Source of the DNA: Mya arenaria
Taxonomy: Eukaryota > Mollusca > Bivalvia > Myida > Myidae
DNA length: 64,000 nt
Reading direction: 5' to 3'
Assembly: GCF_026914265.1 (NCBI RefSeq)
Contig: NC_069127.1
Location: 20,143,045-20,207,044 of the forward strand
The translations under genes were made by a program, and so were the position numbers. A model generated the notes under the pieces. That model was not told the origin of the DNA, searched no databases, and was given only the letters and a program-made list of their open reading frames with translations. Every line of letters begins with the position of its first letter. The first letter of the stretch is position 1. Below are positions 1-12,100 of this stretch, one piece after another.

Positions 1-1250
1 ACTATATATATATATTTATATATCGAAGTGCCAGAAGTGATGCACAGCCCGAACAAGTGCGTCAAACACTTGCATGTGGTTTTCGCTAAATTCCTTTAGA
101 AAACATCGATGGCCGGATATTGATGAAACTTGATGTGTAGATAGCTTTATGTAAAGACGTAGCTTGAACTTGCTTTTAGGGTTGGTGATTTCTAGGTAGC
201 TGTTACTGAAAATAGAAACAAGTTACTGCTCAATAACTTGAGTCAGAGCTAACTTGTATTGATAAAACATGTTGTGTAAGATAATGTGAATATGTGTCTT
301 GGGATTGTTGTTTGGATCAGTAGGGTCAAGGTCGATGTAACTGCTACTAAAGAAATAAAATGGTTTCCACTCAATAACTTCAGTTGGCATTTATAGGATA
401 GTTATACATCTTGGCGTATAGGTAGCTGATGTTAGGACGTAACTTGAAATTGCCTTGAGAGTTGATGGGTTCAAGGCCGCTGCTACAACTAAAGACTTTA
501 CTGATGAAACGTGTGTAGAAAGCTTATGTGAAGATAAATCTTGGGATTGTTGTTTGGGTCAATAGGGTCAACGGGGGCGTAGCTTCCTTAAGGCCTTGTT
601 GGCCGTGGCCTACACATTTTTCAGAAAAATCGAATTAATAAAAATGTCAAATCTGCAATAAAAACTGAAGGCATAATATGGTGTTAGGGGGCTTATATTT
701 GAAATCCCGACAAATGCGCCTTAATTTAAAGTAAATTCAAGGTAAAACACAGCGATATTGTTGTTCTCATTAATGTTTTACAACAAAACGCACCTACGAC
801 AATCTAGCTAGGAAGGGGGGGGAGACCTCATCACCCCAAGAAAATGGCCTAGACATTTAATTTCGTCAAGCTACGCCCCCGGTCAAGGTTGGTATAACTC
901 AAATCAGAAGAAAAAATGACCTAGAAATTTGCATTTAATTGATGTATAAGAACGCAATTGAAGGTATGTAACAAACAAACGTAAATTGGTGGGATGAAGG
1001 TCAAGGCTGATGTTACTTAGAATAGATAAAAATAGGATGTTCTTATAGTTATGCAATTTCTTATGTAGGAAGCTTATGTGAAGTCTTATCTTGGGATTAA
1101 TATTTGCGTCAATAGGGTTACGGTCCACGTTGCTGTAACTTAACATAAATACATTATTTTTGAAATGGAATAACTTATATTGCTGAAACTTACTATATAC
1201 CAAGTACATTGGTATTGTACTTGTGACCAATGGGGGTCAAGGCCAAGATT
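1..1250. repeat. Degenerate dispersed repeat, roughly 180-bp units
   Basis: Blocks built around 'gggattgttgtttgg', 'caatagggtcaa' and 'ctcaataactt' recur several times from about 150 to 1150 in poor copies. The same wording recurs at 4230-4580 and, less closely, in the 145-bp arrays further right. No open frame here resembles a gene. This looks like an old decayed array of the mollusc-type repeat. Confidence 0.55.
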
Positions 1251-1570
1251 GTTGTTTCTGTCCTAATTGCACAAACAAAAACTCCGGTTTCTTCCCATTG
1301 CGGCTTTTGTTCTACATTTCAAATACAATCGGAGTTGAACATTTGACCCTTATAAATGGTACAAAACATACTTTTACCGCTTCCACAGTTTCAGCCACCA
1401 TGGAAATGACGGCGAAGACACATATAACACTCGCAGAGCTTTAAAGCCTGTCCATTTACTAGATGTGACTTTTCATTTATTTAAATGCTAGTTGCATGTC
1501 GTTCGAATGGAGTTATCCCAACAATGCCACTTTCCTACCATTGTGACGATTGTTGATGCGATGTAAGGAC
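1250..1570 (+). pseudogene. Decayed LDL-receptor class A module-like exons
   Basis: Bases 1494-1560 read C-x-SFEW-x-x-P followed by a damaged 'LPL' stretch. This closely parallels the intact LDLa exon at 1653, which begins CKSFEWKCPN and continues LPLSYRCDG. Bases 1258-1425 contain weaker similarity (CPNCTNK, then a 'gaaatgacggcgaagac' stretch like the acidic end of the module). Stops and missing cysteines rule out function. I infer old tandem copies of the module exon, which are common in LDLa genes. The resemblance is short and could be partly chance. Confidence 0.4.
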
Positions 1571-1652
1571 ACCGAATGTAATTAAAAGTTAACTAGCTGT
1601 CACTACTGTTAGCTGTGTGTTATGTAATCCGTACATGTTTGTTTCCCGCCAG

Positions 1653-2859
1653 ATTGCAAGTCATTCGAGTGGAAATGTCCGAACAAAGTATGTCTGCCAC
1701 TCTCCTACCGCTGCGACGGCTTCAACGACTGTGGATATGAAGGCGACGACAGCGACGAAGATGGGTGTCAGGGACTCGGCTTTAGTGCGTACATGAGTAT
1801 TTCAACTTCTTGTTCAATGTCAATGTTGGCCAAGGTTCAATTCACGCAAATATGCAGCAAAATAATGAAACTATGACACAAAGACAATTTCATTTTACGA
1901 CTTCAATCGACTAAAATCTTTATTTAATTGGACTCCAGGGGCGAGAACAGAATTTGACACAGGAGTGCAAATTGTGACACACATTGGCGATAATCTAGGA
2001 ATTTTAATTTGTTTAGATAATATACGTCTAATGTTGAAATTCGGGGTTAAATTTTGGCGTTTATGTTGTTTTTTTTAAGATCGCCAAGGGGTTGCTTAAT
2101 TTCAAGAATGAGAGCATATTATGTATTAGTTCTTATAACAAATATCTCCCATTTCAGACAAATACATGATTATGCTGATCGGCGGCATCGTTGGATTCGG
2201 CATCTTTCTCGTGTTCTTCATATTTTCCTGCGTGTACGAGTCGTACGTCCGTCGTAAAGCTTTGATGGCGGACCCCGACGCGCAGGCTGAATTACAACGA
2301 CGGAAAGCCGACAAGAAACGCCGAGATGCGTACAAGAAAGCTGCCAAAGAAAAGAAAAGTAAACACATAATTTATTGTTTGCCTTTCCATGAAATATCAT
2401 GTTATTTTCAGTGGTTATCATACTCAGTGAAAATATCAATTTGGCCCCGTATTAATTTATAAAATAAACGTAGCGTTCATAATGCCATGATGAAAAGTTT
2501 TGAAAATAACGTCATCAAAATGGCGTCTCATGACGTAGATTCTCACGTGAGTTTTAGTTTTTGACATTTTGAACAGTTAAGGTAAATGACAACGAAAACT
2601 TGCTGAATTTCGGCGTAAGAACCAAATTATTTCACGCATCATTATAAAAAACAATTTGCTTTATATAATCATGGTTGCTAGAAATTCGTTCTTACACCGA
2701 AAGTCAACTAATATTCTGTATCAGTTTACTACTACATTTTAATCCTCTTTGAATCATGCATTGTCTGTCTAATAGCTAATTTACACTGTAAATCTACTAA
2801 TAGTTTCGGCAAACACGGATGTTCGTTATGGTATTGTTTTGCTTTCAGGTCGTCACTAG
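1653..2859 (+). CDS. LDL-receptor class A, single-pass membrane protein (3' exons)
   Basis: Three exons can be joined in phase: 1653-1784, 2158-2358 and 2849-2859, with stop TAG at 2857. The first encodes one LDLa module: CKSFEWKCPN, then LPLSYRCDG, DCGYEGDDSDEDGC. It has the cysteines and the acidic D-x-S-D-E calcium-binding end of the family. The second encodes a hydrophobic helix (about IMLIGGIVGFGIFLVFFIF) followed by a basic, Lys/Arg-rich cytoplasmic tail of about 40 residues ending KEKKSRH. Topology is therefore extracellular LDLa, membrane helix, short charged tail. Acceptors 'cccgccag' and 'atttcag' and donor A|GTGCGT fit. An AATAAA at 3328 lies about 470 bases past the stop. The 5' exons lie outside the window or were not recognised. 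The family includes LDLRAD-type receptors; the ligand is unknown. Confidence 0.72.
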
Positions 2860-3327
2860 GACAGCCACAACCTTGCTCACTTCACGTATATATTCAACAA
2901 TCACCTCTCGTGCTGGGACACACGTGTCATCGTACACAAGCTCACCAGTATCATCATAGACACACTGACTTCTCATGGGCGATACATGTTTCCGTATCAG
3001 TCCATGTAAAGGAGGACTCCAGCCCCCATTGCAACCCGCTCAAATACTTCATATCGCCATTGTTATAATTTGTGAAATCAGTCAGACATTTATTTTTGAT
3101 GTTTAGAGATGATATAAGATGTTTAGCGAAATTTCAGTTATAATTTTTGTTCATCAAGACATGTGTAACTTATAACAGTGTATTGTAAAGCACGTGTCGA
3201 GCTGTCGTTTATCGCCACAAAGTACTAACACGTGTATTTTGCACAAACTAATGTTTGAACTTGGAAGGTGATATACACATGCATGTACACGTTGAATGCT
3301 AAGATCACTCGTGATATTTCAGAAACG

Positions 3328-3333
3328 AATAAA
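3328..3333 (+). terminator. Polyadenylation signal AATAAA
   Basis: A canonical AATAAA sits downstream of the LDLa-gene stop codon and just before the minisatellite, so it is the likely mRNA 3' end signal. Confidence 0.5.
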
Positions 3334-3479
3334 CACTAAAGGTCGCGATTGTTTGCTAAGCTGAACTCTTCAGCAATAAATCGCTTTAAACGTGTGCTTG
3401 TCGACAGGTTGTTACTCGAATAAATCGCTTTCCTTATGCTTAAGCACATGTCATCCCAACCATGTACAATGTACAAGTA

Positions 3480-3875
3480 CCTGGGTGACGTAGTGCACAA
3501 AAAGTAGCCCACACGTACACATACCTGCATGACGAATTGCGCAAAAAGTAGCCCACACGTACACAAACCTGGTTGACGTAGTGCAAGAGAAAGCACACAC
3601 GTTCACATACCTGGGTGACGTAGTGCAAAAAAAGCACACACGTTCACTTACCTGGGTGACGTAGTGCAAGAAAAAGCACACACGTTCACATACCTGGGTG
3701 ACGTAGTGCAAGAAAAAGCACACACGTTCACATACCTGGGTGACGTTGTGCAAGAAAAAGCCCACACGTACACATACCTGGGTGACGTAGTGCAAAAAAA
3801 GCACACACGTTCACACACCTGGGTGACGTAGTGCAAGAAAAAGCACAGACGTTCACATACCTGGGGGACATAGTG
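3480..3875. repeat. 42-bp minisatellite, about ten units
   Basis: The core 'acctgggtgacgtagtgca' returns every 41-42 bases from 3480 to about 3860 (ten copies). The first three are the most divergent ('ctgcatgacgaattgc', 'ctggttgacgtagtgc'). The unit length is nearly a multiple of three, so long spurious frames arise on the - strand, reading CTTSPRYV or LHYVTQVC over and over. These are not genes. Confidence 0.9.
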
Positions 3876-4379
3876 ACCTCTCAAGTGATTATATGTACCG
3901 GAACGCGAGGATTATATTTAGGATACAGACGTCACAATCGCGTGCTCCGGGTGATAAATATATTTATTATTCTTGTTTGTGTTTATTTTCGTACAATTAT
4001 TGCGTATGTTAATGAAACTTGTGTCTGTATGAATGTCATTCACTGTTTGAATGTGTTTTAAATCATAACGAAACTGTTCTGTGTACACTTGAATGTCTGT
4101 TATTATGTTGGTGCTAATTCATGATGCACATAAATTTGAGAAAACAATGTGGTGGCTCATTTGTTTGTTATTAACCAGGATTTCAACAAACAGGTTATTA
4201 AAATGGGGACGTCGTTGGCGGGCAGGCGGGCGTCAAATATTGGTTTCCGCCCAATTACTTCAGCTAGCATTAATGAGTGGTAATGACTTTGTGAGTAGGC
4301 TGCGGCAGCTTATGAGAAGAGCTAGCTTGGGATTCCTTTTGAGGGGTGGGGTCAAGGTTTTCTGCACAATACCTTAAGT

Positions 4380-4456
4380 AAGAATCGATGGATAGAGATG
4401 AACGATGGATAGAGATGAACGTTGGATAGAGATGAACGATGGATAGAGATGAACGT
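4380..4456. repeat. 17-18-bp tandem repeat, four to five units
   Basis: Units of 'gatggatagagatgaac' follow each other with C/T changes ('cgatgg' versus 'cgttgg'). A short local duplication array inside a degenerate dispersed repeat. Confidence 0.85.
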
Positions 4457-5364
4457 TGGTGTGTAAGTAGCTTATGTATAGAGCTAGCGTTGAAGTGCTT
4501 TTATGGGGAGTGGGGTCAAGGTTACTGTTATTAAAAATAGGAAAATGGTATCCGCCAAGCAACTTTAGTTAAAATTGATGGAAAATTAACACATCGGATA
4601 CTTAACTCGAGAAATTTCCGGTAACGTCTATTTTTGATAAAAGAAAGATAAAGGCTGTTACTTTTTCCAAACTCATACAAACAATTAATTGGCTAAAATT
4701 TCTGATTCCCCATGTTAAAAACCTTCATTGCGGTGCTTTTAATAATATCTTTGTAATCATTGGTACTGATAAATCGTAAATTGTGCAGGAATCCAATGCC
4801 GCCTTATCATCTACTAATTCCTTAAACAAGGACAATAGTTATTACCAAGTTCAAGACTGGTAGAAACTCTAAGCCTCTAGATATAAGGGGGATTTCTATT
4901 GCTGATCTAGTGACCTACTTTTTGACCTGACAAAATCAACAATTATTTGACCTAGATTTAATCAAGACACACATTCTGAGCAAATTTCATAAATATTTTG
5001 ACATAGCTGATCATGAGCAACTTGTGCTCAAGAGAGCATAAAAGTGAAGGTCAAAGAAAAAGGAGAAAAACCTGGTTTAGTATCAGTTTTACTTTACATG
5101 AGTTGTTAATGTTAAAACATTAAAAATATAACAATGAGTAAGCAAATAAATAACGTTGATAATCACTGTCATATAAGCATTTGATGTTGTCATATATTCA
5201 GACAAAAGGTTTATGCCATGTTTAAGGAAGAAAAGAACAAATGAATATACCAATCCACACCACAATACAGCTTTCGGGGCTAATCACAAACTCTATCCAT
5301 TAGTTATCATTAACAGGTACATCTGTTTAAATTTAAAAACAATATCATAATACAACCCATAAAC

Positions 5365-5640
5365 AAGAGTGTGCCAAAGTGAACAACAATGCTGGTCTGT
5401 TTTCTCAGTTTAAAAAGAGGCGTAACTCGACAATGATAAATGTGAGAGCTATTGGCAACATGTGTGTATTGTCTCTGGCAACATGTGTGTATTGTCTCTG
5501 GCAACATGTGTGTATTGTCTCTGGCGACAAGTGTACCAAGTTTCATATGAATATTTGAAGTTCTTTTAGTTATGGCCAAGGCAAAAAACAGAACAGGTTC
5601 TAGATTGGGTATACATGTAGGATTATTATTCATTCGAGAG
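5365..5640. repeat. Dispersed repeat with 23-bp triplication
   Basis: The block 'aatgctggtctgtt...aactc(g/a)acaat...gttatggccaag' is shared with 10440-10800 and, in part, 12985-13090. Inside this copy, 'ggcaacatgtgtgtattgt' is repeated three times at 23-bp spacing (5455-5524). The 150-codon - strand frame over it is a by-product. Confidence 0.75.
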
Positions 5641-6158
5641 AAAGCAGAGTTTGCCTTATTCCATAACCAGTAGAACATAGCATAGGCATAAACAACAGTG
5701 ATGCAGTATAGTAAGAGATTCCTTTTTGAACAGATGCAAGAGCACACACGTACTTCAGGCATCTTTATAATACCAAGTTAGTGTCCTCATACATGTGTGA
5801 AGATTGCATTATATAATTTACACAAACATACACTTCTTTATAATCATGCTGCAAGTAATAGACAATCAATAGATGCATCCTATTATCTTATATTCAATGA
5901 CTTTTCTAAGAAATAAAAGTTAAAATGATTACACACATTTGATTCCTATTAAATTTCATATTCAAAACAAAACAATCCCTTCTTCACACTAAAAACAACT
6001 GCCATTATAAATCTTCGCACATGTACTTCTTCACAACAGATATCTTTAACACTATTTTTCTCACTAACAGAGCCTGCATTAGACCCATCAAAGCAAACGG
6101 TTCATAATCCTCTATAAAAGCCTATCCTTCAGTGATGTTTTCCACCATCCAATACCCC

Positions 6159-9100
6159 TTATGCTACTGTTTTCGCCTGTATAGTGACATCACAACCGCG
6201 GATCCTCATGTCTGCTGGTGGGTCGACCATGACCGAATTATACAGCTCCTCCACTGGCAATTCTGCGTCCGACTTTGCCTTCGTGGCAGCCTCATCTACT
6301 TGCTTACGGATGTCTTGCTCAATTTTCTGTGGATAGAGGATGACAGTATTAGTTGTGAAGGTTTCAACTGCCGGGTGTATTCAGTTTCTAAGTTTTTATA
6401 TAATCATATAATAAGCTATTATACAAAACAAAGGAAATATTTAATTATATAAAGCATTCAAATCTAAGAAGGAAGAAGTGTTGCCATTCTGGTCTCAATG
6501 AGGGTAGAAGGGTGCTAACAACAAAGGACAGAGCGCAGCACCCTCCTATAATTTACTAAGCTAAAACCTATGCATAGGAAGTATAAAAGAAGAAGATGAA
6601 ACCCGTTTTCCTGGTACGCTGTATCCAGGGTTTTACCGAGCCTTTGAGACTCCAGAGTGGTACGCATAAACTCAAATATTGTCAATATATGCAGACTGAA
6701 AGTTATCTAATTGTATTTGAAATGCACAGTAAAAATGAGAGTGATTTTGTTAGGCAAGGAGCTAAGGGGGATTACAACCTCTGAGTTGGTATCTGAGATG
6801 AAACCAGTGTGTGTGTCACATAGTTATTACTTCAATATAAAACATGCAAGTTAATTAACTTTTCAGGTGTGTTTTGGTCATGAGGTATCAAGTTTGAAAG
6901 GCATGAGAGTTAATGAAAGACCACACACAACTATCACATAATATAAAATGAAATACCTTAAGTTCCTCAGCTGTAGCCAGGCCATTTTCAATCATGCCGT
7001 TCTTGAGTTCTTGTTATCATGGAAATACTGTAAGTATACCTTAAGTTCCTCAGCTGTAGCCAGGCCATTTTCAATCATGCCGTTCTTGAGTTCTTGTTAT
7101 CATGGAAATACTGTAAGTATACCTTAAGTTCCTCAGCTGTAGCCAGGCCATTTTCAATCATGCCATTCTTGAATTCTAGTTATCATGGAAATACTGTAAG
7201 TTTACCTTAAGTTCCTCAGCTGTAGCCAGGCCATTTTCAATCATGCGGTTCTTGAGTTTCAGTATCGGGTCTTTCCTCTCTCTAACCTCCTGAATCTCAT
7301 CCCGGGTACGGTAGCTGCCGGAGAAAAAGAGTGATTGGTTTTGTAATAAGAATATCACCCATTTTGATAAGAATAAAACATAATGGCACCCCTGAGCACT
7401 GCTTTGTTCAAAACGTTTGCAATACAGCATTTATGTATTTCAAACAGAAATGCATTGCTCATAACTGTGACCATAAACAATACGGTTCATATACTGGCAG
7501 GGGTTCAAATAGCTGATTATTGTCAATCCTAGGTCTGTTTCAATATATGGGATTCATGTTCTTTTCAAATTGTTTCCCAAGTAATTTATATTCATTTCAA
7601 GGTATAATTATGTTCTTCCTACTGTTTAAATTTTCAAGCAAAAAAGACAGTCTTTACAATGGTACAATAGGTACAAGCTCTCAATCCTGATTTAGGGATT
7701 AAATCTGAACTTTAAAACTTTATACTGGTCAAGTACAACATACCAGTGATGTTTATTTGCCCTTAATCACTGTTTTCATGACACTGATTATCATGATATT
7801 GTCCTTCAACCTAATGATCCCGAAAAGCAATAGGGGTGATCTATTGGACAAAGGCAACATACCATTGAAGTATGTCCAATGTTTTAAACTTATGGTATGG
7901 AAAAAAGTTTTCCAAAAACAGCTGAAGTAACCTTTACCTAACATTTGAACTACTGACCCCAACGAAAGTGGTATCTTATTGGTCAAGGGCAACCTTGCAC
8001 TGATGTTTCAAGGACCTTGGTCAAACTGTTTTTTTTACATTATTATAAGGGCAGTGTTGTTTTCATTACACTGTTGACCAGAACCATTGACCTACTAATC
8101 CCTTAGTAATAGGGAATAGGGATCATGAATTGGTCAAGACTGAAGTTTCATAGTCCAATGTCGAACTGTTCTGAAGCTATTATAAGTTTTCATAACACAG
8201 TTAAATTCATCGGATACCCCATTACAGACGTTACACACTACCCTATGCATTGTGTACCATAGGCAATTCGGCTAGGAAAATCTTGTTATCATAAATAATC
8301 AATAGGGCAGTTTCACTGGTTCCGCAAACCGCAAAGTACCGGATGCTTTATAATTGAAAAAAATTCTGGCGTTTGCCGGATTTACACCGGGTCCGCCTTT
8401 TCAGTACAATAATATTTGGCAGTAGATAAGACCACACGGCCATGGAGGCTACTGACAATGTATAGTTATTGAACAATATTTGAGTGTATTATACAAATTC
8501 ATTGGCAGAAGAGCTGTCCCTCCTGCCTCATGCATATTCATTAAAGCAAATTTTGTCAGTCAATTGTCCTACAGTATGTATAAAGTGTAATGGAAGAAAG
8601 TACCATGGTTGCCGACGATGAAACAGATTAAACACTGATCCTTGACCTAGTGACCCCCAATCAATAAGGATCATCTACAGGTCAATGGCAACTCACCACT
8701 GAATCCATGATTCTACATACAACCATTCTCAAAATGGTGTGTGGACAAGATATGGTCTACTGAAAGACTGATAGACCTACCAACATTTATGTTAACTTAT
8801 GTTAACTACGCTAAGCTCATAGAAGTTTATTTCAGCCATACCTTTTTAGCCAGATTAATGGGTCTTACTGCTAAACACTGATTTTATGCCAAGGTTAATG
8901 AATTTGCATAGGTCAGCTGTCTCCAATATTACTGACAACAACAACACCTGAGCTGTTAGTTCTTTTAACAGACAATTTATTACCTTGTGCCAGGATCGCT
9001 CATGCTGTGACCATGGTATCTGTAGGTAGCGGCCTCAACCACGAGGGGACCGTTCTTGATGGAATACTCCTTAGCCCACCTGAAACACTCCCGGACAGCC

Positions 9101-12100
9101 AGCACGTCCATACCATCAACCTGTGCATCACAGATATTATTACACATCTTCTGATATTGTTTGTTATTTAACTGTTTGATGTTTGATTTGTAGAAAGTTT
9201 TTTTTTAGTATATTCTGTTTTTCTCACAACCTGACTGGTTAGTTGAATATGACAAAAATTATACACAACCACTGGTCAAGAGTGGGAATATCGAAAATAC
9301 AAGTTTGATCGGTTACCTAAATATTCTTGGATATATGAACATATTATAAAAGGATATTTGTTTAAGTTATTCATATTGTGTGAAGTGTAGGTCAGATCAA
9401 TGTCAAGGATATTTTGGAAAAAACAACAGGAAAATGAGTCCTTGATTTATAACATCGATGATGTAGCAAGCCTTAAGTATTTTTTCAATAAAGTAATATG
9501 GTAATCCATCAATTCATAAGTAAGTTATAGCCCGGACACCAGCATGTGTACGCTGACCTTTAAGTGTCTTGTATGACCTTGACCTTTGAGGTATGGACCC
9601 TGGTCAAGGTCACTGCACATCGTCTCAATGAGGAAAACATTTGTACCAAGTTATATGGAATATTTCCATCAATGCATAAGTAAGTTATAGCACGGACACA
9701 AAATGTTACAGCCAGACGGACAGACCGACAGACAGACTGACAAAGTGCATGCCTATAATCCCCTCCCCACTCCGAGGCGGGGATTGAAAAGGATGAATAA
9801 ATGTTGAAAAAATGGTTTATATGAAGAATACCACGTTTTATTTAAAAAAAGGTGCAGAAAAACGCAGTATTTCTACCTTAAGGTAAGTAGTAGATCACAG
9901 TAAATCTTTTAGCACTTACTAATCATTTTAATATTTTTTTGCGTTTTCAAATTAATGGTTACGATCTTGATATCAGTTATTGTATTTTCCTTAAATGCAT
10001 TATTTAGTAAATAGTTAAAGGTTTATCAAATTTATGTTTGTTGTACATGTGTATGTATTGATTTTGAATAAGAGTGTCACTTTAAAGTCTAAAAACTCCA
10101 GTATCAGGCTAAAACATTTACTACTTTTGAAATGAGAAGTGTCAAATCTTTGAGAAATCAAATGAACCTTTAATTAAGGCATTCCATGAGGATTCTAGCA
10201 TCGTCATTAATTCTGTATGATTTTAAATAGTGTTCAAATTTCAGAATGGGACAGAACATAAACCAGTATGCCTTGAATGCATAGGAAAAAGGCCCATCTG
10301 TTTTCAACCTACCCATATTCCAGGAATGTAATCTCCTCTAGTGTAATATTGACTGCTTGCTGATGACCGGCCAGCACTGGTTCCCATACCGTACCTGGAA
10401 AGATTATAACGTTGAAAATTAATATTTTGTACATGGTACTCTTAAATTGAAACAAGAGCGTAGGAAGTGAAGCCAATGCTGGTCTGTTGATTTTGTTTTC
10501 AGTCCAATAATAACATAACTCAACAATCATCAAATCTAGAGTTGTGGGACTTTTTTTTTTTATTTATCGGAACATTAATCTGAATTGAAAAATATATGCC
10601 ATTTAGGTGCAATATAATTTTGGTGACCCAATATGGAAAACAATGGGGTCACTGCATGACCAGTCCTAGGCCAATGGCATTGTGTCATTTATGTTGGAGG
10701 CGTGATATATGTTTATATGGGTTGTCCCTGGCAACATGTGTACCAAGTTTCATTTGAATATCATGAACAGCTTTTGAGTGATGGCCAAGTTTCATGTTTT
10801 TGTACAACCCTCAGGCTTGTTTTCTTAAAAAAGGACAAGCTTAAAATATAATGGGTATCTTTGTTTTTACAGGAGACTTGATTGCAACAATGGACATATT
10901 AAGCACATGCCCTTGGCCATGCATTGGTAAAACTACTTAAGTCTTTTTTAAATTCGCCGACTAGTTTCCACTTGCAAAGCTAAACAGTAATCAGTATTTT
11001 TTGTGACTGGTGGAAATGCACAAGATCAGTCATTGAAAAAAATGCACAAGATCAGTCATTGAAAAGACTTTTTTTGAGGTTGTTTTCAACATGCCATGCT
11101 TTATAAATATCCAGAATTTGAGCAAGCTGGGAAAGCATTTCACTTGTGCAGAGCTTGCAGGCTAGTGCTCATTTATACCACTTTAAGATCACCATTCTAT
11201 TCAAAAGTTGAAGAAGTAACTGAAACAGTGGTTTTCACTTTAAATACAAGCTTCTTTGTTTTAACACAAAAAATATTCAGAGCATCATAAACTGATAAAT
11301 TTGACAGAGGTTTAGAAAATGACAGGTTTGTGCACTGCATATAGTACTGTAAGTGTGGACTAAATGGCATTAGATAAAAACTAGAAATCTACGAATCAAT
11401 TGCATCGCCAGTTAGAAGCGCCCATATTTTTTTCTAGTATACATGTAGGTCACCAGGACTTTGACCCTAAAATCAATAAGGGTCATCTACTGACCATACA
11501 TACCAAGTTTGAAGACTCTATACAGAGTCAATTATATGTTATTGATTGAAAATGCCCATATTCTTTCTAAGAAATGTCACAATGACTTTGTCCATTTGCC
11601 AACCAAATCAATTGGGGTCATATAATGATAATATTGAAAGTGCACACCAAGTTTGAAGACTCTAAAACAAGTTTTTAAACAATTATTGATCGGAAAAATC
11701 CATAATTTTTATAGCAAAATTCACCATGACCTTTACCTTGACCCCAGAATCAGTAGTTGACATTTACTGACCATGACAAATGAGCATTCCAAGTATTCTG
11801 TAAAAAGTTACTGATAGGAAACGAAATTTGGTCGCCGACGATGACGCAGCGGACAATAATGTCAGACTATTTAAGTGATACATGTATGTGTCAGCCATGC
11901 TTTACAAGGGACAAAAAACAAGTGATCAACTGATCAGGCACAAAAGAAATTCTATGCAATTGAAATGATAACATTCTTGACTCTTTGCCTCAAAGTACAA
12001 ACTATCTTTGACAAATCGGTTCAACCTGTATCCTACCCGTTGTTTTCGCAGATGAAGATGCATGGCAGATTCCAGAGGGAAGCCATGTTGTAGGCTTCGA

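Larger units (their letters stand above)
3885..6158. other. Intergenic, repeat-rich, no gene recognised
   Basis: The stretch between the LDLa gene and the PDHA1 stop codon holds only dispersed repeats: 4380-4456, about 4880-5085 (a 'gacctactttttgacctg' copy) and 5365-5640. No frame resembles a protein family. Confidence 0.6.

Noticed and set aside
3336-3884. Several overlapping - strand frames rich in CTTSPRYV / LHYVTQVC
   Set aside because: They are the translation of the 42-bp minisatellite in three frames; repetitive, without start or splice context.
5310-5762. 150-codon - strand frame
   Set aside because: It runs over a dispersed repeat including a 23-bp triplication; no family resemblance.
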